NCBI GenBank assembly: GCA_022836615.1
Contig: MU405402.1
Span: 1-57,325, forward strand
DNA length: 57,325 nucleotides
From: Annulohypoxylon bovei var. microspora
Lineage: Eukaryota > Ascomycota > Sordariomycetes > Xylariales > Hypoxylaceae
Direction: 5' to 3'
The position numbers were made by a program, and so were the translations under genes. Under the pieces are notes generated by a model that was not told the DNA's origin, searched no databases, and saw only the letters and a list, made by a program, of their open reading frames with translations. Shown here in pieces: positions 35,444-46,279 of the stretch (the stretch's first letter is position 1; each line of letters starts with the position of its first letter).

Positions 35444-36264
35444 GGCATCCTCCTGGGTCTGGGTGAGAAATTTCGGAATGGATGGTTAAGAGACTGCTGT
35501 CAGTCACAATGCAAGGTACCTAGCATTTTGGCAAGGGCATGTATAGGTCAGGCTTTTCCCTTTACTCGTAAAGAACTATTCAAGCTCATAACCCGTATAT
35601 TTCAGCAAGGAGAGTTGATGAGAAAGATTGAGAAAATGTTAAATTCGATTATGCGTCATATAGTATTTACCTGCTATATCTCTCCATAAAGTTCTGGGGA
35701 ACTCTTGCCAAGTACGATGAGAGGATTTTCCATACATTCCCTACTTAGGTATTTGCTCTTCTATCATTGCCCTTGCTTTTCTAGTAGGGACTACCGAATC
35801 TTCGTATATGCTCAAATGATAATAGGAACTATAATTATAGTTTAGGGCATGAAATCACAGCATTTAAGAATTTCCCTTCTAATTAACAAACGGCTCTTAG
35901 AAGGGACATTTGATAACTAGTACCTACCTAAATATAGACATCTAGATTCTAGTTTCTTGCTCGGTGTGAAATATGCTCACTCTGATAATTCTAGCAAATT
36001 CTCTCTACTCTCCAGCATACTTAATTCAAGAAATACCTGCCTAGGTCCAGAAACTTCAAGTTGTTCATCCTTAAAACAAGACATTATCATCATTCTCTAC
36101 CAGTAACATGACATATTAACACCCATTCATCAATATGAAACACAAAAAGTCATTTGTTAAGCCTGCGGGCGATACTCCCATCCTCGACATTCCTAAGGGG
36201 TGAGAAGCCATCGATAACTCCACAGCTACAGCTACTTTTGATATAAATTATTATCATTAGCGAT
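35444..36264. other. Intergenic, AT-rich
   Basis: No gene. One CCTGCCTAGGTCC motif near 36045. The rest is unremarkable AT-rich DNA. Confidence 0.4.
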
Positions 36265-37227
36265 ATGAGCACCAAGACACATTCTACCCCTATGTGTCCT
36301 CCATCTGACAAAAGAGATCTACGCACACCAAGCCAAGAAGCTCTTCACGTCGAGGAGATCAAGAGATTCGGAACGGAAAATACCAACCTCCATGACAAGT
36401 TCAAGGCGGCTAAAGCAAGCAAAGAGGCTGCCGAAACACGTTTTCGTAACCTTATATTTGTTCTTTTCTTGGGTGATTGGAGTGTGGGAATAGTGCGATG
36501 TATTCGATATGTTGAAAGTAAAACACCTACGAAGGTGCATGGAAGCCATCTCCTTTTTAAAGGTCGACGAGTGGATGGAACCGACCATCGACATCCTATG
36601 AACCTTCTTCGGGTTTGCACTCTCGTCTGGTAACAGTAGCACCTTTTCCTTCGATTGAGAGCCGGATTCTGATCGCACCTGGGACCGAGTTTCCGACACT
36701 TTCCTTTCAGAAGGGTCGAGCAGTGTAATAAGTAGAGCTACGGGATTGCACAAGGCATGAATGGCTACGTTAACAGAAAAATCAGTTCATTGGTTCTTAT
36801 ACACAATTGTCCACCCACAGTTCGAGGTCGACCCAGACTAAGCCGATACTCACTCGAAGCGTCAAGCTACAGACGCCACAAACATGAATCATCCATCATA
36901 CAGCACATACGGGAGTCCGGCAAACACCCGCCACGTAAAGAAAGAACCTCACCATCGAGCTCTTTTCTCAACATTGAAGAGCGTCTCCAGAAAAGTTAGC
37001 TGGAATCAGCCAGAAATTTCCCTCCCACACCGAGAATCTCTATCCGAGACATCGAGCTTAAAGTCCGCATTGAGGCTCTCGGCCCTTGCATGGCGAAACT
37101 AGACACAAGACGGTCTTCGGTCTTCGATTTGCCTACTAGTCGCTACGACTTCCACCGGGACATGAAGCAGTTCCGTTGGAGGGATGAGCGAGGTACCGGG
37201 GTGCTACTTCGCCACCTTCTATATTAG
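36265..37227 (+). pseudogene. Decayed gene remnant, unknown family
   Basis: Protein-like segments run along the plus strand but change frame and carry stops. An ATG-started part (36265 on) gives a charged helical segment (NTNLHDKFKAAKASKEAAET). A second frame from 36494 gives MEAISFLKVDEWMEPTIDIL, then EPDSDRTWDRVSDTFLSEG, interrupted by TGA at 36599, 36656 and 36758 and TAA at 36839. A third frame, with a TAG at 36997, gives RDIELKVRIEALGPCMAKLD and SRYDFHRDMKQFRWRDERG before its end at 37225-37227. Splicing with canonical introns did not rescue it. The TAA and TAG could come from CAA/CAG by C-to-T change, and the TGAs from CGA. The protein was not recognised. An alternative is a real gene with introns I did not resolve. 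Confidence 0.35.
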
Positions 37228-38483
37228 TAGGAGGAAAAGCAGAGGCCCCGGTATATCACAGCAAGCTCAGTGTCCTAGGACTATCAATACACACGAATAC
37301 AGTTCCTCGAAAACTGTATAAAAAAAAAGCAGCGAATAAAACAAATCTGCGCACAATCTTCCGCCCATCCTGTAACCATTTCTGGAAGGGCAATAAGTTC
37401 CTAGATATCCCAAGTCAACCAACGCCCCTGTAAGGCGGGCGAGTTCCTTCATGTCATCTAACACATTGAGTTGTCGTTTGAAACGGCCCATGCTTGGTTG
37501 GCCGGATCCAGAGCCTCGTGGACTCCTGGGGTGGAAAAAACCATCGTACCCGTGTGCAAGTCGTGGACCGGGTGGGAGCCGGTTGCCTTTGCTTCAACAG
37601 CTTTAACAGCAGCTTCGACTTTTACACTCGAAGTTTTAGGCTACGAAGCAGCCGTATAAATAGGCTGGAGGGATTTTACGACGAGGCCAGCAGGGCAAGC
37701 CTCGTCGTAAAAGTACGAAGTTTCAAAAGAAAGGTGCAAATAAGTAAATGGCGATGCGCTAGGTGGAACTCAGGCTTTTGACTGCTCCGGTACGGAGTAG
37801 CCTCACGTATACAGTACGATTTTTGTGTGATCACTATTGATACGTGGTGGCACACGAATATCAAGGAATGGCCGGCTGGAGGCGATCCAGTACCAACACC
37901 CTTCGCAAAAGAAGGGTTCTTCGCCTATGCCAGGCGAAAAAAAGCCCATTATTGAGCTTAAAGGGGTCAAGATCAATAAAAAGGGCAAAGCTTACAAACG
38001 TAGAAAACCTGACAACGAGAACCGCTTAGCCTCAGCTCGCTCCACTCGCCTCTCCAAAAAAAAAAAAAAGGAAGTAAATGGTAATGCGTCAATATTATTT
38101 ACTACTTTAATACGAGGTAGTTTTACGTGTAAATATAAATTGGCCTATTGTTGGGTCTTATGAGAACTCGGCTGGTGATGGTAGTGGTTCGGATGATGGC
38201 ATGTAAAGTCTAGGTCTTGGGAAGCGCATTGTTGCCGGTTGGTAGGATGATGATGATAATTGGGCAGTATATGACTAAGGATTAGCATCGAGCCCCGATC
38301 ATGATTCGTGTATTAAACGTCAACATACGAGGGAGTATGGCTGAGAAAAGAGCCCATAACAATAGGCACATAACTAAACCAAACCAAACTCAGGTAGAAT
38401 TAGTTTAGGAATAAACCAAGTAATAACATACCCCACGTAATCCGGCGCCCCTTTTTCCGGGGTGGACCAGAAAATATTTCCGT
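37228..38483. other. Gene-poor stretch with long hairpin
   Basis: No recognised gene. Frames at 37471-37659 and 37837-38163 are short; the latter is Lys/Arg-rich and runs through an A13 homopolymer at about 38056-38068. A perfect 14-bp stem lies at 37674-37712. GC-rich patches near 37500-37620 differ from the AT-rich flanks and could be old mobile-element sequence. Confidence 0.35.
37674..37712. repeat. Perfect 14-bp inverted repeat, 11-nt loop
   Basis: TTTTACGACGAGGC (37674-37687) is exactly inverted as GCCTCGTCGTAAAA (37699-37712). The loop is CAGCAGGGCAA. It would form a strong RNA or DNA hairpin. It lies in no recognised gene. Confidence 0.75.
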
Positions 38484-39590
38484 TTATTCCCAAGTTTCAA
38501 AAGCTAAAACACCTAAATTACAATTTGATTCATCGAGTTGAAGCTGGCTCTCATTGTCCCAAAGATGTATAAACTCAAATTCGTCAAAATAATCTTGATA
38601 GTCTCCAGGCGAGTTGGGATCCTCCGTTACATCTCCCAGTTCAGTCAAATGGTGAGACTTTGCCAACTCGTTCACGAAACCGAAGACGTTGTGCCCTTGA
38701 GTCGACAGGAGTGTTCCATCTTCAAATTCCCACTCCGTCTCTTTGGGATGGACACTGACAAATCGGCATCCGTTACCATAGAATATATACGGGTCATTCA
38801 GGTCTTCGGCGCGTGAACGTGCCGGGTCTTTCGATCGTCGAATTCGGTAGTCGATAAACCATAGGTTAGGCACATGACATACCGAGCGGGAAAAGCGTTT
38901 ATCATAGGCTACGTGATACTCGTCCGGCATTTTCCAGTTCGGGTCGAATTCCACTGCGATATGCCCAACGCCGTCACGAAAGGGCTTTCCATAGCCGTGT
39001 TGCTTAAGAAAAGGTATATCATCGCCCAGTTGAGCTATAGCATCCTCACACCTTTCACACTTCTCATACTGCCCGTCCAGGTTCTGGAGGCAAAGTAGGC
39101 CATGGTTCATGATCGCGAAGGGTCGGTCCTCCCTCTCGTCGCCGTCGCCGTAAGTAGTGAAAGTCCCAGTTCTGCCAGTGGGACCATCGGCCACACGGCT
39201 AAGCAAGATCGAGGGGTCGTGTTCGGCCCTTCGAAAACGTCGCTGCATGGCATCCCGTGACTCGCGACAAGCCGTCCAGAGACCACTGTCGATCAGGTAC
39301 GCCGACTGGTTGTACGTGGTCCTGGGGAATCCATCTGTCGCATCGACAGAGTATCTCAGTGCGAAAATTGGGAATTTTTCTTCTTCCTTGCTATGAATTT
39401 GCTCATACTTCAAGTCAACGGCGTTTAATTCCTCGCACAGATTCCCTAGGAGAAAGAAGTGCGCTCCCGGTCGTTCATCTCGGATCGCGAAATCCCAAAT
39501 CATATCTCTCAACTCCTTTGGCAGGTTGCTGAAGCTGGTAAAGGTTTGTTCCTGCTTCGGTTTCTTGGTGGATATCTGGCTTTCCTCCAT
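38484..39590 (-). CDS. 2EXR domain-containing fungal protein
   Basis: A single exon on the minus strand, 368 aa. After a short charged N-terminus comes FSNLPKELRDMIWDFAI, the F-box-like opening of the 2EXR family (usual form FxxLPxELRxxIW). A second family-type element follows with SGLWTACRESRDAM (tryptophan, then the CRESR box). The remainder is polar, has several Cys (CLQNLDGQYEKCERCEDA) and no membrane segment or signal peptide. The family is expanded in filamentous fungi and its role is not established. A ubiquitin-ligase adaptor role is sometimes guessed from the F-box-like start but is not shown here. Confidence 0.82.
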   Translation of the reverse strand: MEESQISTKKPKQEQTFTSFSNLPKELRDMIWDFAIRDERPGAHFFLLGNLCEELNAVDLKYEQIHSKEEEKFPIFALRYSVDATDGFPRTTYNQSAYLIDSGLWTACRESRDAMQRRFRRAEHDPSILLSRVADGPTGRTGTFTTYGDGDEREDRPFAIMNHGLLCLQNLDGQYEKCERCEDAIAQLGDDIPFLKQHGYGKPFRDGVGHIAVEFDPNWKMPDEYHVAYDKRFSRSVCHVPNLWFIDYRIRRSKDPARSRAEDLNDPYIFYGNGCRFVSVHPKETEWEFEDGTLLSTQGHNVFGFVNELAKSHHLTELGDVTEDPNSPGDYQDYFDEFEFIHLWDNESQLQLDESNCNLGVLAFETWE

Positions 39591-41602
39591 CTTGATACTG
39601 TCGTCGGGTACCGAAAAGAAAGTATATATTCTGCTAGAGGAGCTGAGAGGCAGACAAGATGAAATCTATCACTGGATAGATATTCTTCTGGTGATTACGA
39701 TGTCGAAATTCCAAATATAAGTCTCGATGCTATTATTTACGTCCAATTACACAACAACCTAGGTAAGTAGCAATCAATTATAACTTCAAGCGAAACAGGA
39801 GGTAGTTACCTGGTATTTATACCTAGTGCTATGTCAACACTGACTCACAGATTAAGTTCAAGAAACGCCTCCTAATGTTACGTCTATTACCACCTCAACT
39901 TCATCTCCGATATTTCATGGTTGGAATAAATAAGGATTTGAAATCTGAGCCTGAAAACATTTAACTTTTATTTTTATTCTTTTTATTCTTTTATTTTCTA
40001 TCTTCCGCTAAAGAAAGTCAACCTTATGTATGTACATATCCTAACCCTAAGCCCCTTTTGGTCGGATGTTCGGCTCAGCCACGCTGCGTGCGTGCTAAGT
40101 CTTCAGCACGGGCAAGGGGGTACAGCCTTAAATTACCCAACTAGTCCTAGTCAGTTTCCTCTTAAAATATCTCTTGCATTTAGGTAATAAACTTATCGGA
40201 CTTATCTATTATCTACCGGGACATATGCGTGTAACAAGCATTGCCAAGGATCTAAACTGGCGGCGCTGGAGCTGAAAAAAGGGGGTCTCCCACTTGGTAG
40301 CATTTGGTTTTTTGTTTTTGTTTTACCTTCGCATTGACGAGACGTACGAATCAGTTAATGCGAAAAAGTACGACACAACTTATCGCGTAGGCTACCTCAT
40401 ACCTAGTAGTCTATAGGTTAGTCCCACGTAACGTCGAGAAGATGATCAGCGAAGCTTTACATGCTACCTACCTAAGAGTATCGCCAACTTCATAATTTGA
40501 GACCAGCATAAGTTAAACAGGTAACTATAGCCAGTCCGCCTCCTTTTAGGACTTTCTAAATTGTACGACCAAAACCGATACTAGACCTTGTCAGACAAGA
40601 TCGCTTATCTCCTAAGTCAAGTCGTCCTACATGTTTCTGGTCTTTCTAATTGGATCACCTGTTCCTCTTCTCCAACATCGTCCAATGGATGGACGAGAAC
40701 TAGGTGACTGCGCCGTCTGCGGACCGCGGTGATTCGATTCGTCCCGCGTTGCTATACAATATGTACGGTAAGCAAACCAAAATAGATAGGTTTCAATTTA
40801 CCAAAGCCTCAATCTCATTTCCCCCCAATCTACATACGTACATGTTTGTATGCTTCCACGCGTCTTATGTACTTATCGGCTAGCCCTCTGCTGTTGCAGG
40901 TGTTAGCTGTCGCTACCCGACCTGGTTCTAGCCAACTGAAGGAGACCTGCAGAAGCAGTGCTAAGCCCAGCTTTGCTCCCCCTAGTCATTAGCACTTTAG
41001 GTCCTGCCCAAAAGACCAGACGACCCTGGAAAGCATCGCGACGGGGCTAGACTGACTAGCCTAGCTGCATCTGGACTGCCGCTTCAGGCCTTTTCTTACA
41101 TATTCAGCCGTACTTCCGTCCATTCTCATCGCTCCAACCACTTTTTTCTCCCCATTTGCTCCTTGAAAGTTTTTTTTCTTTTCTTTCGTCGTCGTCCTCG
41201 CTTCGTCAGCCTTAGTTCGTAGGACGTCCGCGTGGTTTCACGAAGTACTACCGGGCTTCGGTTGATGAGCTGCTTATTGTGTGATCTACATCAACTTGAG
41301 ACGATTGAAACCTGAGAAAAAGACATCGGAATAGTCTATTCTGAGTTGGAAGTCACAGGAACCTAAAAGCTGACCTCGGAATCACCAACATCAATCCATC
41401 AAGATTGTTGCTTTGAAAAGAGAGCTCAGTTTGAACTTTCTGCTCTCTATCGACGATAGTTACCTATTCGGGTAACTTACACCCTCAAGCTCTCCACTGA
41501 GTCTTGTCTCCAACTCAGTCCGAAAAAACCGCCCATTGTCACGTCTATTAATACTACCATTATCTTCTCACCTCTGAATTTTCACGTCAACCGTCTTCTA
41601 AG
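39591..41602. other. Long divergent upstream region, 2 kb
   Basis: No gene recognised between the 2EXR gene (-) and the Thr-rich surface-protein gene (+). A degenerate telomere-like CCTAACCCTAAGCCCC lies near 40038. Pyrimidine-rich DNA at about 41100-41200 and 41480-41600 looks like a promoter and leader of the surface-protein gene. Confidence 0.4.
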
Positions 41603-42604
41603 ATGCATATCTCGAAATCCTCCACGGCAGCCTTGCCAGCCACCCTCCTACCCCTCCTCTTGCTTCTTCCGGGATCGTCGCTCGGCGCCACAGTAGCAGA
41701 CCGATCAGCATGCATCCACAGTGGCGCCGCCGAGCTGTCCGTGGCCGCGGCTTGCGGTGACAAGGGCTCTCTCGAATACTGTTTCCAGCGCGTGCCTGAG
41801 TATGTCGAGATTGGGGACCTCGAGAGCTGCTTCCAGAATGCCGGGTGCACGAACGCGGAGGCGGGTATCGAGGCAGCTTTCCTCCTTCACAACTGCGACA
41901 ACAAGCAGTCTATTGCAGAGTTGAGGCGGCGATCGCCGGAGGCTTTACCAGGTGAGACATGCCTCCTAAAGAAGCGGAGGAATATGTGATAAGCGCATAG
42001 AATAAGAAACTAACAAGTGACACCCGCTCCAGCCCCCATCCCTGCCGACACCACGACCACAGCCGACACCACAACCACAGCCGACACATCTACTGCCACC
42101 AGCACCGGCACATCTACTGCCACCAGCACCGGCACGACCACAGCAACAAGCTCGCTCCAATGCAGCACGGAGACCACAACCTCGACCTCCTCGTGCCCCG
42201 TGCAATCCACCGGCACAGCCTCAGGATCTACACTCTCCTGCTTCGAGACCACGGTCACGACGTCGGTCTGCGCGGCGACCAACATCTGCCAGACGGACAA
42301 GAGCGGCAACGACATCTGCATGGTGCGCGACGACCACCTGGACACCGCCGAGCTCATCGTCACCATCTTCCTCGGCGTGTGCTTTGCCATCGGCTTCGCG
42401 ACCCTCATCTTCTTCGCCTGCCGAGATAAGAGGGCCGAGCGCAAGGCCCGAGCTCGCAAGCAGGCCGCCGACATCGCCAAGACGAACGCCGCCAACGCGA
42501 CGAGCGTGTCCGCCGCGCCTAGGGAGGAGACCGCGATCCCGCCGAAGCGAGAGGCTAGCCCGGCGCCGGGACAGAATCCGTTTGCGGACGGCCCGAGGTA
42601 TTAG
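41603..42604 (+). CDS. Secretory single-pass surface protein with Thr-rich stalk
   Basis: Two exons, 41603-41951 and 42018-42604, give 311 aa. The 66-nt intron has a GTGAGA donor, a CTAAC branch and an AAG acceptor, and joins LP to VTPAPAP. A signal peptide covers residues 1-29 (hydrophobic LLPLLLLLPG core ending SLGA). Residues 30-115 form a small Cys-containing domain (about six Cys) that is not a clear CFEM. A Thr/Ser/Pro stalk with an exact 24-nt duplication follows (likely O-mannosylated), then a second Cys-rich patch. One membrane segment lies at about 226-250 and a basic cytosolic tail follows (CRDKRAERKARARK). The layout is that of a wall sensor or adhesin-like plasma-membrane protein; no family name can be given. 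Confidence 0.8.
42086..42133 (+). repeat. 24-bp tandem duplication in Thr-rich stalk
   Basis: Two adjacent identical 24-bp units at 42086-42109 and 42110-42133 encode T-S-T-A-T-S-T-G twice, in frame, within the stalk of the surface protein. Shorter GACACCACAACCACAGCC-type units precede it. Confidence 0.8.
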
Positions 42605-44995
42605 GGTGTGGGCACTCGAACTTAAACGAACAGGGATTTGAGGGATTAGGGTCGGAGGGATATGAACGTGCGATGAGCTGGAACGGGTGGAGATGGGCGG
42701 GTGTGGCTGAGACAGGCCAGGTTCGGGGTCGGAAGAGCGATCCCACGTGTCATTTTACGAGCATGAAAAATACCAGTAGGCGCGAAGCTGAGCCGAGTGA
42801 AGTAGAGTGGGAACGGGGGCAGTTGAGTTAACCTGGAAATATGTTGTTACGAAACTTGTTAGATACCTTGGGGCATCGGTGTTATTATCAATCCTCTGTT
42901 GAGGCTGTCTTTAATATGGAGTATTTCACCCCTATTCTTTTTTAAAAACTTTGGTTTTCTCGTTGTTCGTGATACGGTCTCTTGGCCCGTTTAAGCCGCT
43001 GAGTGTGTTTGGAGACTGAAGCGCATGCGACGCTCTAGCGCTGTGGTAGAGAGTTTTCGATGATACGGGTAAGTCGGTTTTTCTTTATTCATTCTCTACC
43101 TAGGCAAACCGGCATTAGCTAACGAGAAAAAACAACGAAAAAAAGTATGAGCCTGGAGTTTAGTTACTCGAAATAAACTTTGAGAAGCCTCGAGTTCGAA
43201 ACTTGCGAGGGCGAATGCATCGAAGTCAACGGGCCATGATATTTTCGGGGTATACATACAATACCCTGGGAGCCGATGCGACTATTTCATCAACGGAAAA
43301 GGAGAGAGGATACGCGGTTCCTTGGGATTTCCCTAGCACTATTCAAAATCGCCGGAAAGCGAGTACGAGAACTCCAGCAGAATTCGCTCGACTAGTTCCA
43401 TCGGGAGATTTCAATTCGTTAACGACGCCTTTCACGGCTGTCGTAAGAAGTTTCCACGTTTAAGTGAAGGCTGGGAGAGCTAGGAGATATAGAGCTAGCT
43501 TTAAGCAATCCAGAGGGAAACCCTCCAAACAGACGATTTCGTCACTGTAATTTGAGATGGGTTGAGAGCATGGCATTTGCCGTTACCATCAATGGACTTA
43601 GTCATCCATATCTCATGCTAAAATCTCCGAGAGATTATGCTGCAGGAGGTCAGGAAGAATGACGAGATCGGCCATAGTTGTGTTTTCCGCTATCTTGGGA
43701 AACGTGATAGCATGATCCCTTTTGTCGACTCGACAACCCCAGAAATTATATTTCGGAAGGTTGAAATAGCTCAGTCCGAAAACTACAGGAGTTTATCAGT
43801 AAGCATGTCCTCCTAGAAGGTCGACAGTCAGCAGTGGGGGAAAGCACTAATCTCTTACTAGCTTCGCTATTCATCATAGCGACTTTTCGGGAGTTCGATG
43901 ATAGCACGAGCACGGGTGCAGTAAAGGCGCCCTTATATTTCGGCTATTCTCTAGGTCCGAAGTAATCTCACGTTCTCAATTCCACCTAAGATAGGTATAT
44001 TAGACGTCTTAATCGTAATGAGGGGAAACCGTATGTTAGGACTCACATCTAACCTAAGAAATGGAGATAAGCTAGACCTAAGTGACCCTGCTATAATATA
44101 CGGGCGAGACTTACCTTCTGTCGTGTCGATAAAGTCATACTACCAAGAATCGGCGCCTAAAATGGTGAGGACCTCAATCGCGAAGTCGAAGTACAGCTAA
44201 TTCCAGAAGAATACCTCGATTGATGATTTTGTCGAGAGACGACATATTCTGAGTTAGAAGTCCTTCAAAACTGCCATATATAGAGAAGTAATCTTCCGTT
44301 GTTAGATTGGGAATTCGATATTCTTGGCCCTTTAGAAGTAGTTAGGAAGGAATCCCTTTTCCAGAGAAACACGAAATTTTCTTCGTCGATTCTAAAGAAT
44401 TTCAATAACTGCAAAGAATAAAAAACTTGTCGGTCATTTAAATTTAAATCTACAGCTTTTCGCTACCTTGTCTTTATATGAGGCTCATATTGTAGATGGT
44501 CAGAGGGATGAAGCAGAGGGTATCACGTGATCAAGACACCAACCCCCTGAAAATAGGGGTTTCTTGTGTACTGAAATGCTGTATTACCTAATACTATTGA
44601 AGTTCATATCGATAATCGGCGGCCTCACGTCATGATTTTTAGGTAAGCGTCGATGTCGAATCAACTGGGACTTTCGGAAAGCGCCGATAATTATTTGCAG
44701 GACCAGGAGGATTTAGGATTGGTTGGAGGGATGAAGGATCGTCCTCTTGCAGCAAGCCAATATCGAGATCCGGATCTTCGAAAAAAGCAAATCAAATAAA
44801 TAAATTATGAAAACGCATTGTTCATTGCTCATACTTAAAATGATAGGAATACTAATAACACACATTGTCCATTGCCAGCGAAACCCCTCATTCCAAGCCC
44901 CTTAATCTAGGTAGAGTTATAGCTGCACCTATCCTCCATCCCGAGACGCGCATTATCGGACGATATCATCGGGCGATAAGTACCAGAGGCGGGGT
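42605..44995. other. Intergenic between convergent genes, 2.4 kb
   Basis: No recognised gene. Only short frames occur (for example 43203-43463 and 44018-44200) without family features. One CTACCTAGGC motif near 43100. It should include the 3' UTRs of both neighbours. Confidence 0.4.
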
Positions 44996-45316
44996 TTAGC
45001 CGTGCTGGACTTGGTGAACCGTACCGTCGTCCTTGACGTGAATATTCAGCCGGTCAGGCTTGAAATCACGAGTTACCATCATGCCCGGCTGGATGACACG
45101 GCATTCTTGCGGGAGATCCTTCTTGCAGAAGTTCTATAAATCCATATGTTAGGTATCTGATCTAATGCATTCCTCTTTAGCATGGTGCTTGAGAGGGGGT
45201 GTACATACCGTCTCGCTGTGGTTGTCGTCGGAGACGGTCTTGCCCATCAACTTGCTCATCCACTCCGCAGTCTTGTCCTGGGAGTTACTGGTGATACCTG
45301 GGACGACGAGAGGCAT
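44996..45316 (-). CDS. I78-family peptidase inhibitor, 81 aa
   Basis: Two exons on the minus strand, 45316-45209 and 45133-44996. The 75-nt intron has a GTATGT donor and a TAG acceptor at phase 0, and joins NHSET to NFCKKDLPQECRV. The N-terminus MPLVVPGI and the end with CRVIQPGMMVTRDFKPDRLN and then HVKDDGTVHQV fit the peptidase-inhibitor I78 pattern. There is no signal peptide, so it is probably an intracellular inhibitor of serine proteases; the target is not known. The promoter is interrupted by a MITE whose inner edge lies 125 bp upstream of the start codon. Confidence 0.85.
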
Positions 45317-45440
45317 TTTGCAGGTTGTTGCTGTGAATAAATAGGTTAAAATTGTATGGATTTTGTTGAGGTGAAGTTGTAGGCGGAGTATGTAGATTGT
45401 CAAAGAGTTGAGAGGTAGATGGATTCTTGGTTTGCTCTTA

Positions 45441-45733
45441 TCCCTTTAACTGGCAAAAAACCTCAGACAGGGATTATTGGGTAGAATACAAGTCACATGA
45501 TTTGGTGGACCTGGCTCAGTTTACTATGAGCCAATGGCATAAAAGGTACATGGTTTTACACCTATTTTGCCCTGTGATACTTGTACCAGCAATGCTTAAT
45601 ATTACAAAGGGTTATACTACAGGTACTACAGCCAATCAGAATCGAGCTATGTAGATACTAGTGGGTTGTTGCCATTATCTAGGTGTACTCTACCCAATAA
45701 TCCCTGTCTGAGGTTTTTTGCCAGTTAAAGGGA
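45441..45733. mobile_element. Intact MITE, 293 bp, with 45-bp perfect TIRs
   Basis: The arms 45441-45485 and 45689-45733 are perfect reverse complements over 45 bp, with four more matching bases after one mismatch. They begin TCCCTTTAACTGGCAA. Both outer edges are flanked by TA (45439-45440 and 45734-45735), the target duplication expected for Tc1/mariner-type insertion. The interior (about 200 bp) has no transposase. Perfect TIRs suggest a fairly recent insertion. It lies upstream of the I78 inhibitor gene. Confidence 0.85.
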
Positions 45734-45735
45734 TA

Positions 45736-46279
45736 AACTCTAGGCAGGCAACATTCTTGGATACGCACTTGTACTTATGTTTCGCGGCCGTCGTATGCAA
45801 TGACGTAGACGGTTTCTTCCAAACAGGGCAAGCATGCGCCACGAGGTTGTCACGTGTTGATCACTTAGCCTTAGATAACCGACGAGTAGGTTCGTTCCAG
45901 CAGGATGCCTGAGTACCTTGATGGTCTGACTTTTAGTTCTTATATCGTCACTACGAACGTATGAATTTAAGAAGCTTCTATTCAGCTAACTCTCTCGATA
46001 GGTAGGGAAGGATTGAAGGACCAAAGCGTGCATCATGGCTAGAGCTGCCAGGTACCTCTGTACCGCTTGCCCCGCTAAGCCGGGAGCAAGGGGGTAAAGT
46101 TCCAGAATTTGCCCCGCGCTGAACTGCGACTGCGGGGCATTCCAATCGACAGTGTTGCCCCTCCAAACTTTCACAAGCTTCATCCCACATACATCCATCC
46201 ATACCTGGATCTCGTCAACACATAATACATACCCCTATACACCCCTATAATACCGGTCAATTGACCATAATCCGACACA
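45736..46279. other. Promoter-side spacer of tma20
   Basis: Between the MITE and the Tma20 start. The final 100 bp is a C/T/A-rich leader with CATCCATCCATACC-like runs. No other gene was recognised. Confidence 0.4.

Noticed and set aside
36319..36753. 144-codon minus-strand frame in the decayed gene region
   Set aside because: No recognisable features, and the opposite strand has more protein-like segments.
43181..43210. T-arm-like TTCGAAA sequence suggesting a tRNA
   Set aside because: No matching acceptor, D or anticodon arms could be found around it.
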